Below are positions 6,558-14,753 of a stretch of 64,000 nt of DNA, piece after piece. Position 1 is the first letter of the stretch. Each line of letters begins with the position of its first letter. The position numbers and the translations under genes were made by a program. This DNA is from Vibrio viridaestus (GTDB taxonomy: Bacteria > Pseudomonadota > Gammaproteobacteria > Enterobacterales > Vibrionaceae). The DNA lies in contig NZ_RJVQ01000002.1 in the NCBI RefSeq assembly GCF_003856525.1, positions 310,001 to 374,000 on the forward strand, written 5' to 3'. The notes beneath the pieces are model-generated. The model saw only the letters and a list, made by a program, of their open reading frames with translations, was not told the origin of the DNA and did no database searches.

Positions 6558-9160
6558 TGTTTAATCAAACTGAACCACCTGAAATTGACCTCTACGATTT
6601 AGACCTCGACAAATACGGGTTTAATCCTGAAGAAAAACATGCAGCTTCTCTGGCTTGTCAAAGTTGGGGAGGTTTGCATGTATTCCCACAAAAGCCAGTT
6701 TCACTTAGTGATGCTTGTTTTGGTTACAGACGATATGAAGATATTGTTGAACCGGAAGACCTGACTGTATTTGAACGCAAAGTATTCGACGCGAATCCAT
6801 CTGATTTCAAGTGGGTACAAGAAAGAATAAAAGGTCTTCCCGACTATCTGACGAAATACTTTGTCATTCGCTACATTTCAACGTATGAAAAGAAAGGCCG
6901 TAAAACAGCTAATATCTTTTTACGTGATCGCCTTGGTCCATCTGCTGAACGTGCGCTGATGGTCCTACGTAAATATAAACACCTACCAACCACTCAAAAG
7001 GTGGCTTTGCTCAGTGAAGCATATGACGATATTGAGCAAAGTGACTTTACTCAGCCAGGTCAAATCAAGTTTGATTTTGAACAGGCAGAAAAGAACCGTA
7101 AACCAGTAAAAAGCCGATTACTGGCAGAGCTCGAACCATCAGAAATAAAAGAGATGGCATTCAAGATTAGTCAGATTGTTCAGGCGAAATTCCCTCTAAT
7201 CGCTCAGAAAGTGGCAAGACAAGAACTAACAGAAGACGATATTCCAGAAGTCATGGGTTATGACGAACTGGCCGAGTTCGTGACTCAATTCGGTATCAAA
7301 CCACCTCGTAAAAGGAAAAAACAAACTGATTTAACTGCATTGAGCGATATTTCAAGAATGTTAGATCAGAAATGGTGGTATGGCCGGTTAAACAAAATCC
7401 GCAAAATCATGCGTGAACATTTGGCTATTGCTATGGGTCAGGTATCAAGCAAGGCTTCACCTTACGCATCATGGGACTGTGTTCGTGAACATCAGGAGCA
7501 GCAAAAAGCCAATTACAACTACATCAAACAGCATCAACTGATCGACGAAGAAACAGGTGAAGAAGTTGATATGTGGGATATGGTCAAAGGAAGTGTGGCT
7601 AATCCTGCTATTCGTCGTCATGAATTAATGGTTCGTTGCCGTGGCTGCGAAGACATCGGCAATGAGCTGGGCCTGCAAGGTCTTTTTCTTACTCTGACCA
7701 CACCATCCAAATATCACAACAGTTATAAAAAGGGTGGTTTCATTGAGCACTGGGAAGGTACCAGTCCAAGAGATGCGCAATCTTATCTGAATAATATCTG
7801 GCAGCGTATCCGGGCAAAACTAGGTCGTGAAGAAATCCGTTGGTTTGGTGTCCGTGTTGCCGAACCGCATCATGACGGCACACCGCACTGGCATCTATTA
7901 ATTTGGGTTCGTCCTGAAGAAGTAGCCGATGTTCGCAAAATCTTTATTTCTTATGCCGTCGCAGAAGACAAAAACGAACTGTATCCAAGTTTTGACCGAA
8001 ATGAAAAACGAGCCGCCAGAAAACAAACCATTCAAGGGCCAATAAATTACAAGCCTCGTTGTGACTTTGGGTACATAGACCCTGAAAAAGGTACGGCGAC
8101 CGGCTACATCGCGAAATACATTTCAAAAAACATCGATGGTTATGCCATGGATGATTCAGTATCTGACGAAACAGGCAAACCAGTAAAAGACATGGCGAAG
8201 AACGTCAGTGCCTGGAAAAGTCGTTGGAATATCCGCCAATTTCAGTTCTTTGGTGGTGCGCCGGTTACGACATATAGAGAACTACGTCGTTTTGCCAATC
8301 AGAATAAAAACGCGTTTATGCAATATCTCTTTATGCAGGAACGTGTTGACCTACTCACTATCTATTCAATGCTGCAGCGTGATTTAGTTGGCCCAATTAA
8401 ACCTAGCAGGCTGATTTCGAATGAAGAATTACGACAGGTTATTGGCGATAGTTATGAAGCCCGCTCTAAAGATGAAAACGCAACCATAACCGAAACTCTA
8501 AGAGCTGCGGACAAAGGTAATTGGCAGGGATACATCATGGGGCAGGGGGGACCATTTGTTAAACGTGCCGATTTAATGATTACCAATGTTTATGAAGAAC
8601 TTCCTTTTGCATCACCACACGGCGAAGCTGTTCGTAAAATCGAAGGGTTTCAAACTCCAGAGTCTGTCGTTAAAACTCGTATGAAAGTCTGGACGATTAA
8701 GAAGAAAGATGAAGTTAGCGAGGAAGCTGAAGCGATCACCCAAGGGAGCGCAGCGACCGCAATTAGCCGCGCAGCGGCTTCTCGGAGTTCTGTCAATAAC
8801 TGTACGGAGCCTGCGAAAGAACAGGTCAACACTCAGTTAACCCGTTTACTGCAACCTGATCGCCTAAAAGGATCATCTAATGATCAGGTTGTCGATAATT
8901 CAGCCGTTTCCGCCCTCTTAAAAGGCAGCAGTTTACGCCTTGATGATGAAACCAGTCTCCAAATCCGCCCAGCGGAGGTCGATGCACAGGGTAAAACCGT
9001 CCGACCTGCCCAGCTTGTCGAGGTGAAACGTCATATTGAAGATGATTCGTGGGTTCATTTCCAAGGATGGGACAAGCTATTTGAACAAAAACCAAAAGAT
9101 GAACATCAACAACCAGACCTGTCGTTCTTCGCAGAACGGGACGACTGGCCGTTAATTTAG
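6557..9160 (+). CDS. Replication initiator, P2 gpA type (HUH endonuclease)
   Basis: An 867-residue protein of the phage gpA family that nicks the origin and starts rolling-circle replication. All three motifs are seen: motif I LFLTLTTPSK near residue 376, the HUH motif as His-Trp-His at 444-446 (within HHDGTPHWHLL), and motif III with paired tyrosines Tyr517 and Tyr521 (GYIAKYISK), the nucleophiles. In P2 the origin lies inside this gene, so the nick site may be here too; I did not locate it. The last 200 residues are less conserved. The protein would need a host helicase (Rep in P2). It forms one operon with the preceding zinc-ribbon genes and the methyltransferase behind. Confidence 0.93.
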   Translation: MFNQTEPPEIDLYDLDLDKYGFNPEEKHAASLACQSWGGLHVFPQKPVSLSDACFGYRRYEDIVEPEDLTVFERKVFDANPSDFKWVQERIKGLPDYLTKYFVIRYISTYEKKGRKTANIFLRDRLGPSAERALMVLRKYKHLPTTQKVALLSEAYDDIEQSDFTQPGQIKFDFEQAEKNRKPVKSRLLAELEPSEIKEMAFKISQIVQAKFPLIAQKVARQELTEDDIPEVMGYDELAEFVTQFGIKPPRKRKKQTDLTALSDISRMLDQKWWYGRLNKIRKIMREHLAIAMGQVSSKASPYASWDCVREHQEQQKANYNYIKQHQLIDEETGEEVDMWDMVKGSVANPAIRRHELMVRCRGCEDIGNELGLQGLFLTLTTPSKYHNSYKKGGFIEHWEGTSPRDAQSYLNNIWQRIRAKLGREEIRWFGVRVAEPHHDGTPHWHLLIWVRPEEVADVRKIFISYAVAEDKNELYPSFDRNEKRAARKQTIQGPINYKPRCDFGYIDPEKGTATGYIAKYISKNIDGYAMDDSVSDETGKPVKDMAKNVSAWKSRWNIRQFQFFGGAPVTTYRELRRFANQNKNAFMQYLFMQERVDLLTIYSMLQRDLVGPIKPSRLISNEELRQVIGDSYEARSKDENATITETLRAADKGNWQGYIMGQGGPFVKRADLMITNVYEELPFASPHGEAVRKIEGFQTPESVVKTRMKVWTIKKKDEVSEEAEAITQGSAATAISRAAASRSSVNNCTEPAKEQVNTQLTRLLQPDRLKGSSNDQVVDNSAVSALLKGSSLRLDDETSLQIRPAEVDAQGKTVRPAQLVEVKRHIEDDSWVHFQGWDKLFEQKPKDEHQQPDLSFFAERDDWPLI

Positions 9161-9174
9161 GAGAAATTTAATCA

Positions 9175-9339
9175 ATGAAAAACAAACGAGTAAAACAAAT
9201 GATTTGTGACTGTATTGAATCAAATTATGGCAATCGGGTTGCTGAATGGAGTCATGGGCAATTGAAGCAATCTGGTTGGTATCGACCATTCAATCAAGGA
9301 GTGTTTCATTGGTTTGGTTCAATCAAAGATATCAAGTGA
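9175..9339 (+). CDS. Small phage protein (54 residues)
   Basis: A short gene behind the replication initiator with a good ribosome-binding site (TAGGAG, 9-10 bases before the ATG). The product (starting MKNKRVKQMICDC) is basic and aromatic, with a WFG near its end, and matches no family I know. Spacing (14 bases after the initiator and 10 before the next start) supports a real gene. Confidence 0.5.
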   Translation: MKNKRVKQMICDCIESNYGNRVAEWSHGQLKQSGWYRPFNQGVFHWFGSIKDIK

Positions 9340-9349
9340 GGAAGTAATT

Positions 9350-9463
9350 ATGTCTCAGAAAGAATTCGTTCTAAAAATGATTATTGCTTACACATCTCAT
9401 TACGGCTATGCACCGAGTAAAGGGGTTATCCGTGATTGGTTAGAAATGTATCGAGATATTTAA
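9350..9463 (+). CDS. Small phage protein (37 residues)
   Basis: Starts at ATG 9350 after GAGGAAG and ends at TAA 9461-9463. The peptide (MSQKEFVLKMIIAYTSHYGY then APSKGVIRDWLEMY) looks like a compact helix-turn-helix: a helix, a Gly-Tyr-Ala-Pro-Ser turn and a second helix. This is reminiscent of the first two helices of small LexA-like winged domains. Function unknown. Confidence 0.5.
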   Translation: MSQKEFVLKMIIAYTSHYGYAPSKGVIRDWLEMYRDI

Positions 9464-9474
9464 GGAGTGTAGCA

Positions 9475-9723
9475 ATGGATATGCCAACACCTTGCCAGAA
9501 CTGTGGCGAATTACACGATTTAAGCGACTTACAAGAAACAGTCGAGCGCAACCTAATGGTGTGTGATGACTGCTTTGAAGAATTAACCGACAAATGTGAT
9601 GAATGTGGTGAAGTCATAAAGCATCACTATGACCGAAACAAAGTAGATGATGGAACACCAGAAGGAAAAACACTTTGCTTCGATTGCTTTTGTGATTTAG
9701 GTGATGAGGATGAAGAAGAATGA
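9475..9723 (+). CDS. Double zinc-finger phage protein
   Basis: An 82-residue acidic protein. ATG 9475 is chosen because AAGGAG precedes it; the frame is open further upstream only from a TTG. Four Cys pairs are seen (CQNC, CDDC, CDEC, CFDC), enough to bind two zinc ions. The C-terminus is very acidic (GDEDEEE). It overlaps the methyltransferase start by 4 bases (ATGA), so the two are translationally coupled. It might act as a partner of the methyltransferase, but that is only suggested by coupling. Confidence 0.65.
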   Translation: MDMPTPCQNCGELHDLSDLQETVERNLMVCDDCFEELTDKCDECGEVIKHHYDRNKVDDGTPEGKTLCFDCFCDLGDEDEEE

Positions 9724-11378
9724 TACTACCAGGTGAAATCGTTGTAGATAACTTTGCAGGTGGCGGTGGGGCCAGTACCGGAATGGAATTAGGACTAAAC
9801 CGCCATGTTGATATTGCAATAAATCATGATCCTGCTGCGATTGATATGCATAAGTTGAATCACCCAGAAACAAAACACTATTGTGAATCTGTCTGGGATG
9901 TTGACCCGAAAGAAGCGTGTGCCGGTCGTCCTGTCGGTTTGGCCTGGTTTAGTCCGGACTGTAAACATTTTTCAAAGGCTAAAGGTAATCGACCTGTAGA
10001 TAAAAATATTCGTGGTTTAGCGTGGGTGGCTGTTCGGTGGGCTGCAGAAGTCCCGGTTCGTGTGTTTATGCTTGAAAATGTCGAAGAGTTTATGAAATGG
10101 GGACCGATTATTGAAATAGAACCAGGTAAATACAGACCAGACCCTGAAAAGGCAGGTGAAACATTCGACGCTTTTGTTAAATGCTTAACTACGGGATTAG
10201 AAGAAAATCATCCTGCATGGCCTGAAATTATTGAAGCTCTTGGTAATAGCTTTCCTTATGAAAAGTTGATTAACGGGCTTGGATATAAGGTTGAATTCAA
10301 AACACTATCAGCCTGTGATTATGGTGCTCCGACTATAAGAAAACGCTTCTTTATGGTTGCCCGAAATGACGGTAAGCCAATTGAGTGGCCGGCTAAAACT
10401 CATGGTCCCGATGGAAGTGGTTTAAAACCTTATGCTTCTGCTGCAGATATTATTGATTGGTCTATCCCTGTAAAGTCTATTTTTAACCGCAAACGCCCAT
10501 TAGCGGAAAAGACAATGGAGCGAATAGCCAAAGGGTTAGACAAATTTGTGCTTTCCTCAGATGCCCCTTTTATTGTTCCTGAAAATTGCGTCACTCCATT
10601 TGTAACCGAATGCGCTAACGCATCGAGTCAAAGAAACATGCCAGCAAACGAACCCTTACGAACTATATGTGCTCAAGTTAAAGGTGGTCATTTTGCTTTG
10701 GTCACAGCTTTCATGACGAAGTTCCGAGCGGGTAGTATTGGATACGAATTAGATAGCCCTGTTCATACCATAACATCTGGTGGTGAGCAAAAACGACCAG
10801 GTACAGCAAACACCCAAGCGGTCGTGACAAGCCATATGGTTAAAACCCAACAAATACCGACTTACGAAGAATGGATTGATAAAACTGGTGAGCATGGTGG
10901 CTCAATAGAAGAGTATGAACGTTTAACCCAAGACGATGCTCTTTTTACTAGTCATATGGTAAAGATGCGAGGTACCAATATAGGTCATGGTACCAATGAG
11001 CCAGTGCATACCATATCTGCAGGTGGTTTTCATATCGGAGAGGTAAGAGCATTTCTACTCAAGTACTACGGAACAAGTTATGGCGAAGCGGTGGATGGTC
11101 CGATTGGTACGGTTACTACGAAAGACCGATTTGGTTTAGTCACAGTGAAGGGTGAAGAGTATCAAATCGTCGATATCGGTATGCGTATGCTCGAGCCACA
11201 TGAATTGTTTGCAGCACAAGGTTTTCCTGAAAACTATAAAATTGCATATAACAGTGAGGGGAAGAAATTGTCTAAAGCAAGTCAAGTCGCTAGATGTGGT
11301 AATGCGGTTTGTCCCCCTGTTGCCCAGGCGTTAGTCGAAGCGAATATTAGTGCTAGGTTAGAACAGGTAGCAGCGTGA
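9720..11378 (+). CDS. DNA cytosine-5 methyltransferase
   Basis: A 552-residue phage-type C5 methyltransferase. Motif I (DNFAGGGGASTGME) binds S-adenosylmethionine. The catalytic Cys is in SPDCKHFS (motif IV), the ENV motif is at LENVEEF, motif VIII is near PTIRKRFFMVAR, and motifs IX/X are FAAQGFPENY and CGNAVCPPVAQAL. The target-recognition region between VIII and IX is long and built of about four variants of a unit reading E/S-P-(L/V)-x-T-I (EPLRTICAQ, SPVHTITSGG, EPVHTISAGG, GPIGTVTTK). No restriction enzyme gene lies beside it, so it is an orphan modification enzyme that probably protects phage DNA against host restriction or regulates expression. It ends the early operon. Confidence 0.92.
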   Translation: MILPGEIVVDNFAGGGGASTGMELGLNRHVDIAINHDPAAIDMHKLNHPETKHYCESVWDVDPKEACAGRPVGLAWFSPDCKHFSKAKGNRPVDKNIRGLAWVAVRWAAEVPVRVFMLENVEEFMKWGPIIEIEPGKYRPDPEKAGETFDAFVKCLTTGLEENHPAWPEIIEALGNSFPYEKLINGLGYKVEFKTLSACDYGAPTIRKRFFMVARNDGKPIEWPAKTHGPDGSGLKPYASAADIIDWSIPVKSIFNRKRPLAEKTMERIAKGLDKFVLSSDAPFIVPENCVTPFVTECANASSQRNMPANEPLRTICAQVKGGHFALVTAFMTKFRAGSIGYELDSPVHTITSGGEQKRPGTANTQAVVTSHMVKTQQIPTYEEWIDKTGEHGGSIEEYERLTQDDALFTSHMVKMRGTNIGHGTNEPVHTISAGGFHIGEVRAFLLKYYGTSYGEAVDGPIGTVTTKDRFGLVTVKGEEYQIVDIGMRMLEPHELFAAQGFPENYKIAYNSEGKKLSKASQVARCGNAVCPPVAQALVEANISARLEQVAA

Positions 11379-11817
11379 CAAATAATGTGATAGATGTCTC
11401 TTTTAAACAAATTAATATGAAAAATTAGGCATTAATCGGTAACTCCTTGTTTTTATAGAACCACGAATGACAATTGATTACAGCCACAAATTTAAACAGT
11501 GTTTAAGAGCCGTTTAAACACTGTTTAAAAATTTAAGCGTGTTTTATCAACTAAATACCTGTCATATACGTCTATTGACAGCCAATCTGTAAACCGCAAT
11601 TATAAATACACCCTCCTTCCCCAACCCTCCACTCAAATTGATTTTTAAGCACAACTGCGCCCTAACATAAACCGAAATATTTCACCTCGTGAAATGTGAT
11701 TAGATTAGAGAATTTTCCCAATTCCAGAAAATGTAATCAGACCAAGACGGTTCAAAACGGTCGTTGTTATGCTTCAGCTCGAAAGATTAAACAAATCGAA
11801 ACAAAGTGGAGAACTCA
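11379..11817. other. Gene-free 439-base stretch with inverted repeats
   Basis: No coding frame of note. It holds a perfect 16-bp inverted repeat at 11491-11529 and a second palindrome ATTTCAC-CTC-GTGAAAT at 11679-11695. An AT-rich tract leads to the 112-residue gene. The stretch separates early from late genes, so it probably carries the end of the early transcript and the promoter of the next gene. Confidence 0.7.
11491..11529. repeat. Perfect 16-bp inverted repeat with 7-base loop
   Basis: TTTAAACAGTGTTTAA (11491-11506) and its exact complement TTAAACACTGTTTAAA (11514-11529) surround GAGCCGT. Each arm is itself nearly palindromic. It could be a transcription terminator lacking a clean T-run, a protein-binding site or a replication element. 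Confidence 0.75.
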
Positions 11818-12156
11818 ATGAACGCACACATTAACGATGATCAGCATCTCGAAAAACCATACCTATCAAACAATAACGATAGAATGCTGTATGGATATAC
11901 AGTATTATTTCCAAGTAAAGTAGGTAAGGGCTTAGATATGTATGACGAAAAGAAAATGTTTAAAACGATGTTAGACGTCGTAATCGATGGAGTATCACTA
12001 AGCACTGTGGGGAACGAACGAGGGACCGCGGGAAAAGAAATTCTGGATTGTCTCATGCTTAAATATCCACATCTAATTGATAAGGACACTATCAAGCAGA
12101 TTCAATCCATTATTGAAGCAGCAGATGAAGTCGATAATTCAGCGTTTCGCCTATAA
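11818..12156 (+). CDS. Phage protein of unknown function
   Basis: A 112-residue protein. ATG 11818 is used because GGAG stands seven bases before it. It has no recognised family. A central stretch (MFKTMLDVVIDGVSLSTVGNERGTAGKEILDCL) suggests helices with a possible DNA-binding turn. It is convergent with ogr and the two overlap by 6 bases at their 3' ends. It is alone on the plus strand between the early operon and the late region, so it probably has its own promoter in the gene-free stretch upstream. Confidence 0.6.
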   Translation: MNAHINDDQHLEKPYLSNNNDRMLYGYTVLFPSKVGKGLDMYDEKKMFKTMLDVVIDGVSLSTVGNERGTAGKEILDCLMLKYPHLIDKDTIKQIQSIIEAADEVDNSAFRL

Positions 12157-12402
12157 CATCGAAAGTTGTTGTCTAAGCTCTTGCCGCTGTTCGGGCGGCA
12201 ATGCTTTCACCAAGCTAAGAGCCAGTTGACTGGTTGTTTTAGCCGATGGACTTAGTGTATGGCTGTAAGAAAGATTCATAACAAAAGAGTGACCACATTC
12301 TGGGTCACTACAAGAACAATAGAGATCGGTCACTGAATTAGTGAGTCGGTTCGATTTCTGTATCCGGGCCTTGCAGCCGCACTCTGGGCAAAGAACTCTC
12401 AT
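12151..12402 (-). CDS. ogr: Late-gene transcription activator, Ogr/Delta family
   Basis: An 83-residue zinc-finger activator. The Ogr pattern is clear: CPECG at residues 5-9, then YCSCSDPECGHSFV at about 28-41, followed by the family's LSYSHTLSPS. In P2, Ogr binds upstream of late promoters and contacts RNA polymerase alpha to switch on head, tail and lysis genes. Here it would activate the divergent terminase and scaffold promoters near 16565-16732. It reads leftward, downstream of the portal operon but separated from it by 55 bases, and could be partly cotranscribed with that operon. Confidence 0.88.
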   Translation of the reverse strand: MRVLCPECGCKARIQKSNRLTNSVTDLYCSCSDPECGHSFVMNLSYSHTLSPSAKTTSQLALSLVKALPPEQRQELRQQLSML

Positions 12403-12457
12403 AATAAAAACCTAGCTGTTGACTGACGTCTTAATAATACGTTAATCGGCTGTGTTT

Positions 12458-12670
12458 TTATACAGTTGAGTTGCTTGGTGATAACCATCCGTTAGTGTAA
12501 ATGTAAGCCTTTAATGCGACTGCAGTATCAAACTCAATCCCGACTCCATATCCCATCCCGGAAATGAACCCGCTCTCACCAAGCGTATCCCATATAATCG
12601 TATAGTTATCAGGAAGAGATATAGTCCCAAGTTCAGCTTTGGTAGCCACAGTATATCCTTTACTTAACAT
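12458..12670 (-). CDS. Small protein of the portal-linked cassette
   Basis: A 70-residue protein, unrecognised. Its ATG overlaps the stop of the lectin-like gene (TAATG), so it is translationally coupled to it. It is rich in Gly, Ser, Tyr and Thr and ends GWLSPSNSTV, a composition like that of structural virion or adhesin tips. It is the last gene of the leftward operon. It is probably a virion component or partner of the lectin-like protein, but this is inferred from coupling and composition only. Confidence 0.55.
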   Translation of the reverse strand: MLSKGYTVATKAELGTISLPDNYTIIWDTLGESGFISGMGYGVGIEFDTAVALKAYIYTNGWLSPSNSTV

Positions 12671-13344
12671 TATGAGATCTCCGTTAATACCTGGTCTTCA
12701 GTGAAATTATAATAAGTTGCATCCCCGTTATTATTGGAATCCTTGGCTGTTGGATATTCAGACCAAGACTCATTGAGTGCAAAAAGGTGTTCGCCAATAA
12801 CTAGATTGTTCGACACGCCGTTAAAATACTGAATGCCAGAATTTGGAAATTTATTACCAAAACCGTTAATCGTATAGTCGGCACCATTGTCACTATAGCT
12901 AGCGACAGCAGTTTGATTGTTTTCGATGTAGTAGCTAACAACGCCCGATACACGCTTGCATTTAATCGTGTGAACACCACCGTCTATAAAGCTATCATCT
13001 GTGACGTTTGCCCCATATGTAGTGCTGTATGAAGAATCGTTCGAGCTAAAAAACCTCCAAGAGTTGTCAGAAGAGCTAAAGTACAAAACGAACCGTCCAC
13101 CCGTATTAACTGTGCTTGAGAATAAGTAACCAATACCAAGGGTAGCATCGCACTGCACATCAGCTGACCATTCAAAATCACCAGTGAGAGTGACCGCATC
13201 AAAACCAATATAATTATTAATGCCATCGAAATAGGGATAGTAAATGCTTATTTGACTTATTCTTGATTCATCATATGGGAAGGGTCTCATGCCTGGTAAA
13301 GTCGAAACGTCAAACAATAATTCTTCATCTGGATATTGTCGCAT
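12670..13344 (-). CDS. LamG/concanavalin-like protein
   Basis: A 224-residue protein. ATG 13344 overlaps the stop of the previous gene (TGATG). It has no signal peptide. The core (about residues 38-165) reads like a concanavalin/LamG jelly roll: FDGINNYIGF at the start, FEWSADVQ, then GVHTIKCKRVSGVVSYYIEN and later VIGEHLFALNESW. The LamG fold commonly appears in phage tail fibres, decoration proteins and adhesins and often binds sugars. The gene is coupled to the portal and terminase genes, which is unusual: in P2 the portal gene ends that operon. A head-decoration or accessory adhesin role is a guess from this position. Confidence 0.65.
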   Translation of the reverse strand: MRQYPDEELLFDVSTLPGMRPFPYDESRISQISIYYPYFDGINNYIGFDAVTLTGDFEWSADVQCDATLGIGYLFSSTVNTGGRFVLYFSSSDNSWRFFSSNDSSYSTTYGANVTDDSFIDGGVHTIKCKRVSGVVSYYIENNQTAVASYSDNGADYTINGFGNKFPNSGIQYFNGVSNNLVIGEHLFALNESWSEYPTAKDSNNNGDATYYNFTEDQVLTEIS

Positions 13345-13724
13345 CAATAACGCTCCACTATCACTTTTACACTATCACAGCCAGATATGGCACTATCAAC
13401 AATCACAACAAGTGAGTCAGCCAAACCGCCCCACCGAGGTTTTTCATACGATGGTGGTATACACTGAGATAAATCGACGGTTCCATCTGGAATATCCTCT
13501 TCAACCCCTGCCAGATCTACCGTCATTTTGATAGAACCTATTGCGTTAACAGGTAAACCATCCGTCAACGGAATCACAAACACTCGTCCGTTGCTACCAA
13601 AAGAACAGGCAATCTTTTGTTGAGAACTGAGGTCTTCAACACTAAACACTCGCTCAAAAGAACGAGAAGATCCCAGGTCAAGATTATGTTGAATTGCGTC
13701 TCGACTATTTTTAAGGTCAGCCAT
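13344..13724 (-). CDS. First protein of the portal-linked cassette
   Basis: A 126-residue protein of unknown family whose ATG follows the portal stop codon with no gap. No signal peptide or membrane segment is seen. The sequence is beta-rich, with a Pro/Asp-rich middle (EEDIPDGTVDLSQCIPPSYE) and a strand-like end (SLVVIVDSAISGCDSVKVIV). The tight coupling to the portal gene suggests virion-related stoichiometry. It might be a base or linker for the lectin-like protein encoded next. Confidence 0.6.
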   Translation of the reverse strand: MADLKNSRDAIQHNLDLGSSRSFERVFSVEDLSSQQKIACSFGSNGRVFVIPLTDGLPVNAIGSIKMTVDLAGVEEDIPDGTVDLSQCIPPSYEKPRWGGLADSLVVIVDSAISGCDSVKVIVERY

Positions 13725-14753
13725 TTAATTGCTCTCCAGAGAAGTATCTAAATCAAAGGTTAATTTCAGAGAATTAGGAATTTCAGGGTCACTATTCACT
13801 GCATCCGCAATGCGCTTGCATACCGGAATTACCTCGTATTTGTCGTAAATAGTGCTCACTTTTACCGGGTCGGGAAGGTTCGCCCCAACCTGCGGAATCA
13901 TGCCGCCCATACCTGCCGGGAATCGATGCCCGACAAACACGTCCTGAGCGGTAATATTCTTAATTCGTTCAAATTCATCTTTCGTGGCAATGTCACCAAC
14001 AGGAATCAGTTGGATACCTTTTTCCTTACCGTTGGGAATATTCACAAACATACTGCGAAAGTTACCCACGCCCTTCGAGCTGGCAATTTTCTGCTTTAAG
14101 GCCTCTTCATCGTCAGCGCTCAGGTTCGGGTCAGTGGCATAAAAGATAAAACCCATATGCGCGCCATTCAGGTAATAACGACGACGAAATAACGTTGCAT
14201 CCGTATTTAACAAACTGCTTTGAATACTTCCGAGATAATCAGGCAGGCCATAAACCTGTTGTTGTGGGTCATACTGAGGAATAAAGATCACATCATTTTT
14301 GCGGAAGTTCTTTTGCTCGTAGTTCTCAAGCAACTGAGCAAAGTCACCGTTTCGACGTTTACGCATATACACCATCGGCAACGGCTCCAGAGAAACTACC
14401 TGTTTCAGATAATTTCGAATCTTCACAAACGCACACATACCCAGACCGAAATAATCCCAAGAGGCATTATTCATCTTATACATAGACATATTGCCGCCAC
14501 GGATAAAACGCCCAGCCACATAGTTCGCCCGCGCTTTTAATAACGAACCGTGATAACCATTAGCATTGGCAATGCTCGCCAGTCCCTGCAATGAAATAGG
14601 CGGTTCCCAAAAGTCGTCACCATCGTTGTAAACCAGTTCACAATAACGGGTCATCCAGTTCTGGGTATCAATCGGCTCAGGATGGGGGTCAAAGCTGTAA
14701 ACAGACTTCGCATCATTTTGTGGTTCAGTATCTTGTATTAATTGTTCTGTCAT
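13725..14753 (-). CDS. Portal protein (P2 gpQ, PBSX family)
   Basis: A 342-residue portal. The start at 14753 overlaps the terminase stop (ATGA); an ATG five codons further upstream is also in frame. The family is recognised by [20 protein letters not shown] near the N-terminus, the middle ([22 protein letters not shown] and [17 protein letters not shown]) and the C-terminal [20 protein letters not shown]. It forms the dodecameric ring at one capsid vertex through which DNA enters and to which the tail joins. It is cotranscribed with the terminase in the P2 arrangement, opposite to the rest of the head genes. Confidence 0.93.
   Translation of the reverse strand: MTEQLIQDTEPQNDAKSVYSFDPHPEPIDTQNWMTRYCELVYNDGDDFWEPPISLQGLASIANANGYHGSLLKARANYVAGRFIRGGNMSMYKMNNASWDYFGLGMCAFVKIRNYLKQVVSLEPLPMVYMRKRRNGDFAQLLENYEQKNFRKNDVIFIPQYDPQQQVYGLPDYLGSIQSSLLNTDATLFRRRYYLNGAHMGFIFYATDPNLSADDEEALKQKIASSKGVGNFRSMFVNIPNGKEKGIQLIPVGDIATKDEFERIKNITAQDVFVGHRFPAGMGGMIPQVGANLPDPVKVSTIYDKYEVIPVCKRIADAVNSDPEIPNSLKLTFDLDTSLESN

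Noticed and set aside
9720-11378. A restriction-modification system
   Set aside because: No restriction endonuclease-like gene on either side; the neighbours are small zinc-finger proteins and a gene-free stretch.
11500-11530. Rho-independent terminator of the methyltransferase gene
   Set aside because: The stem is perfect but AT-rich with no proper T-run after it, and it starts 113 bases after the stop codon. It remains listed as a repeat.
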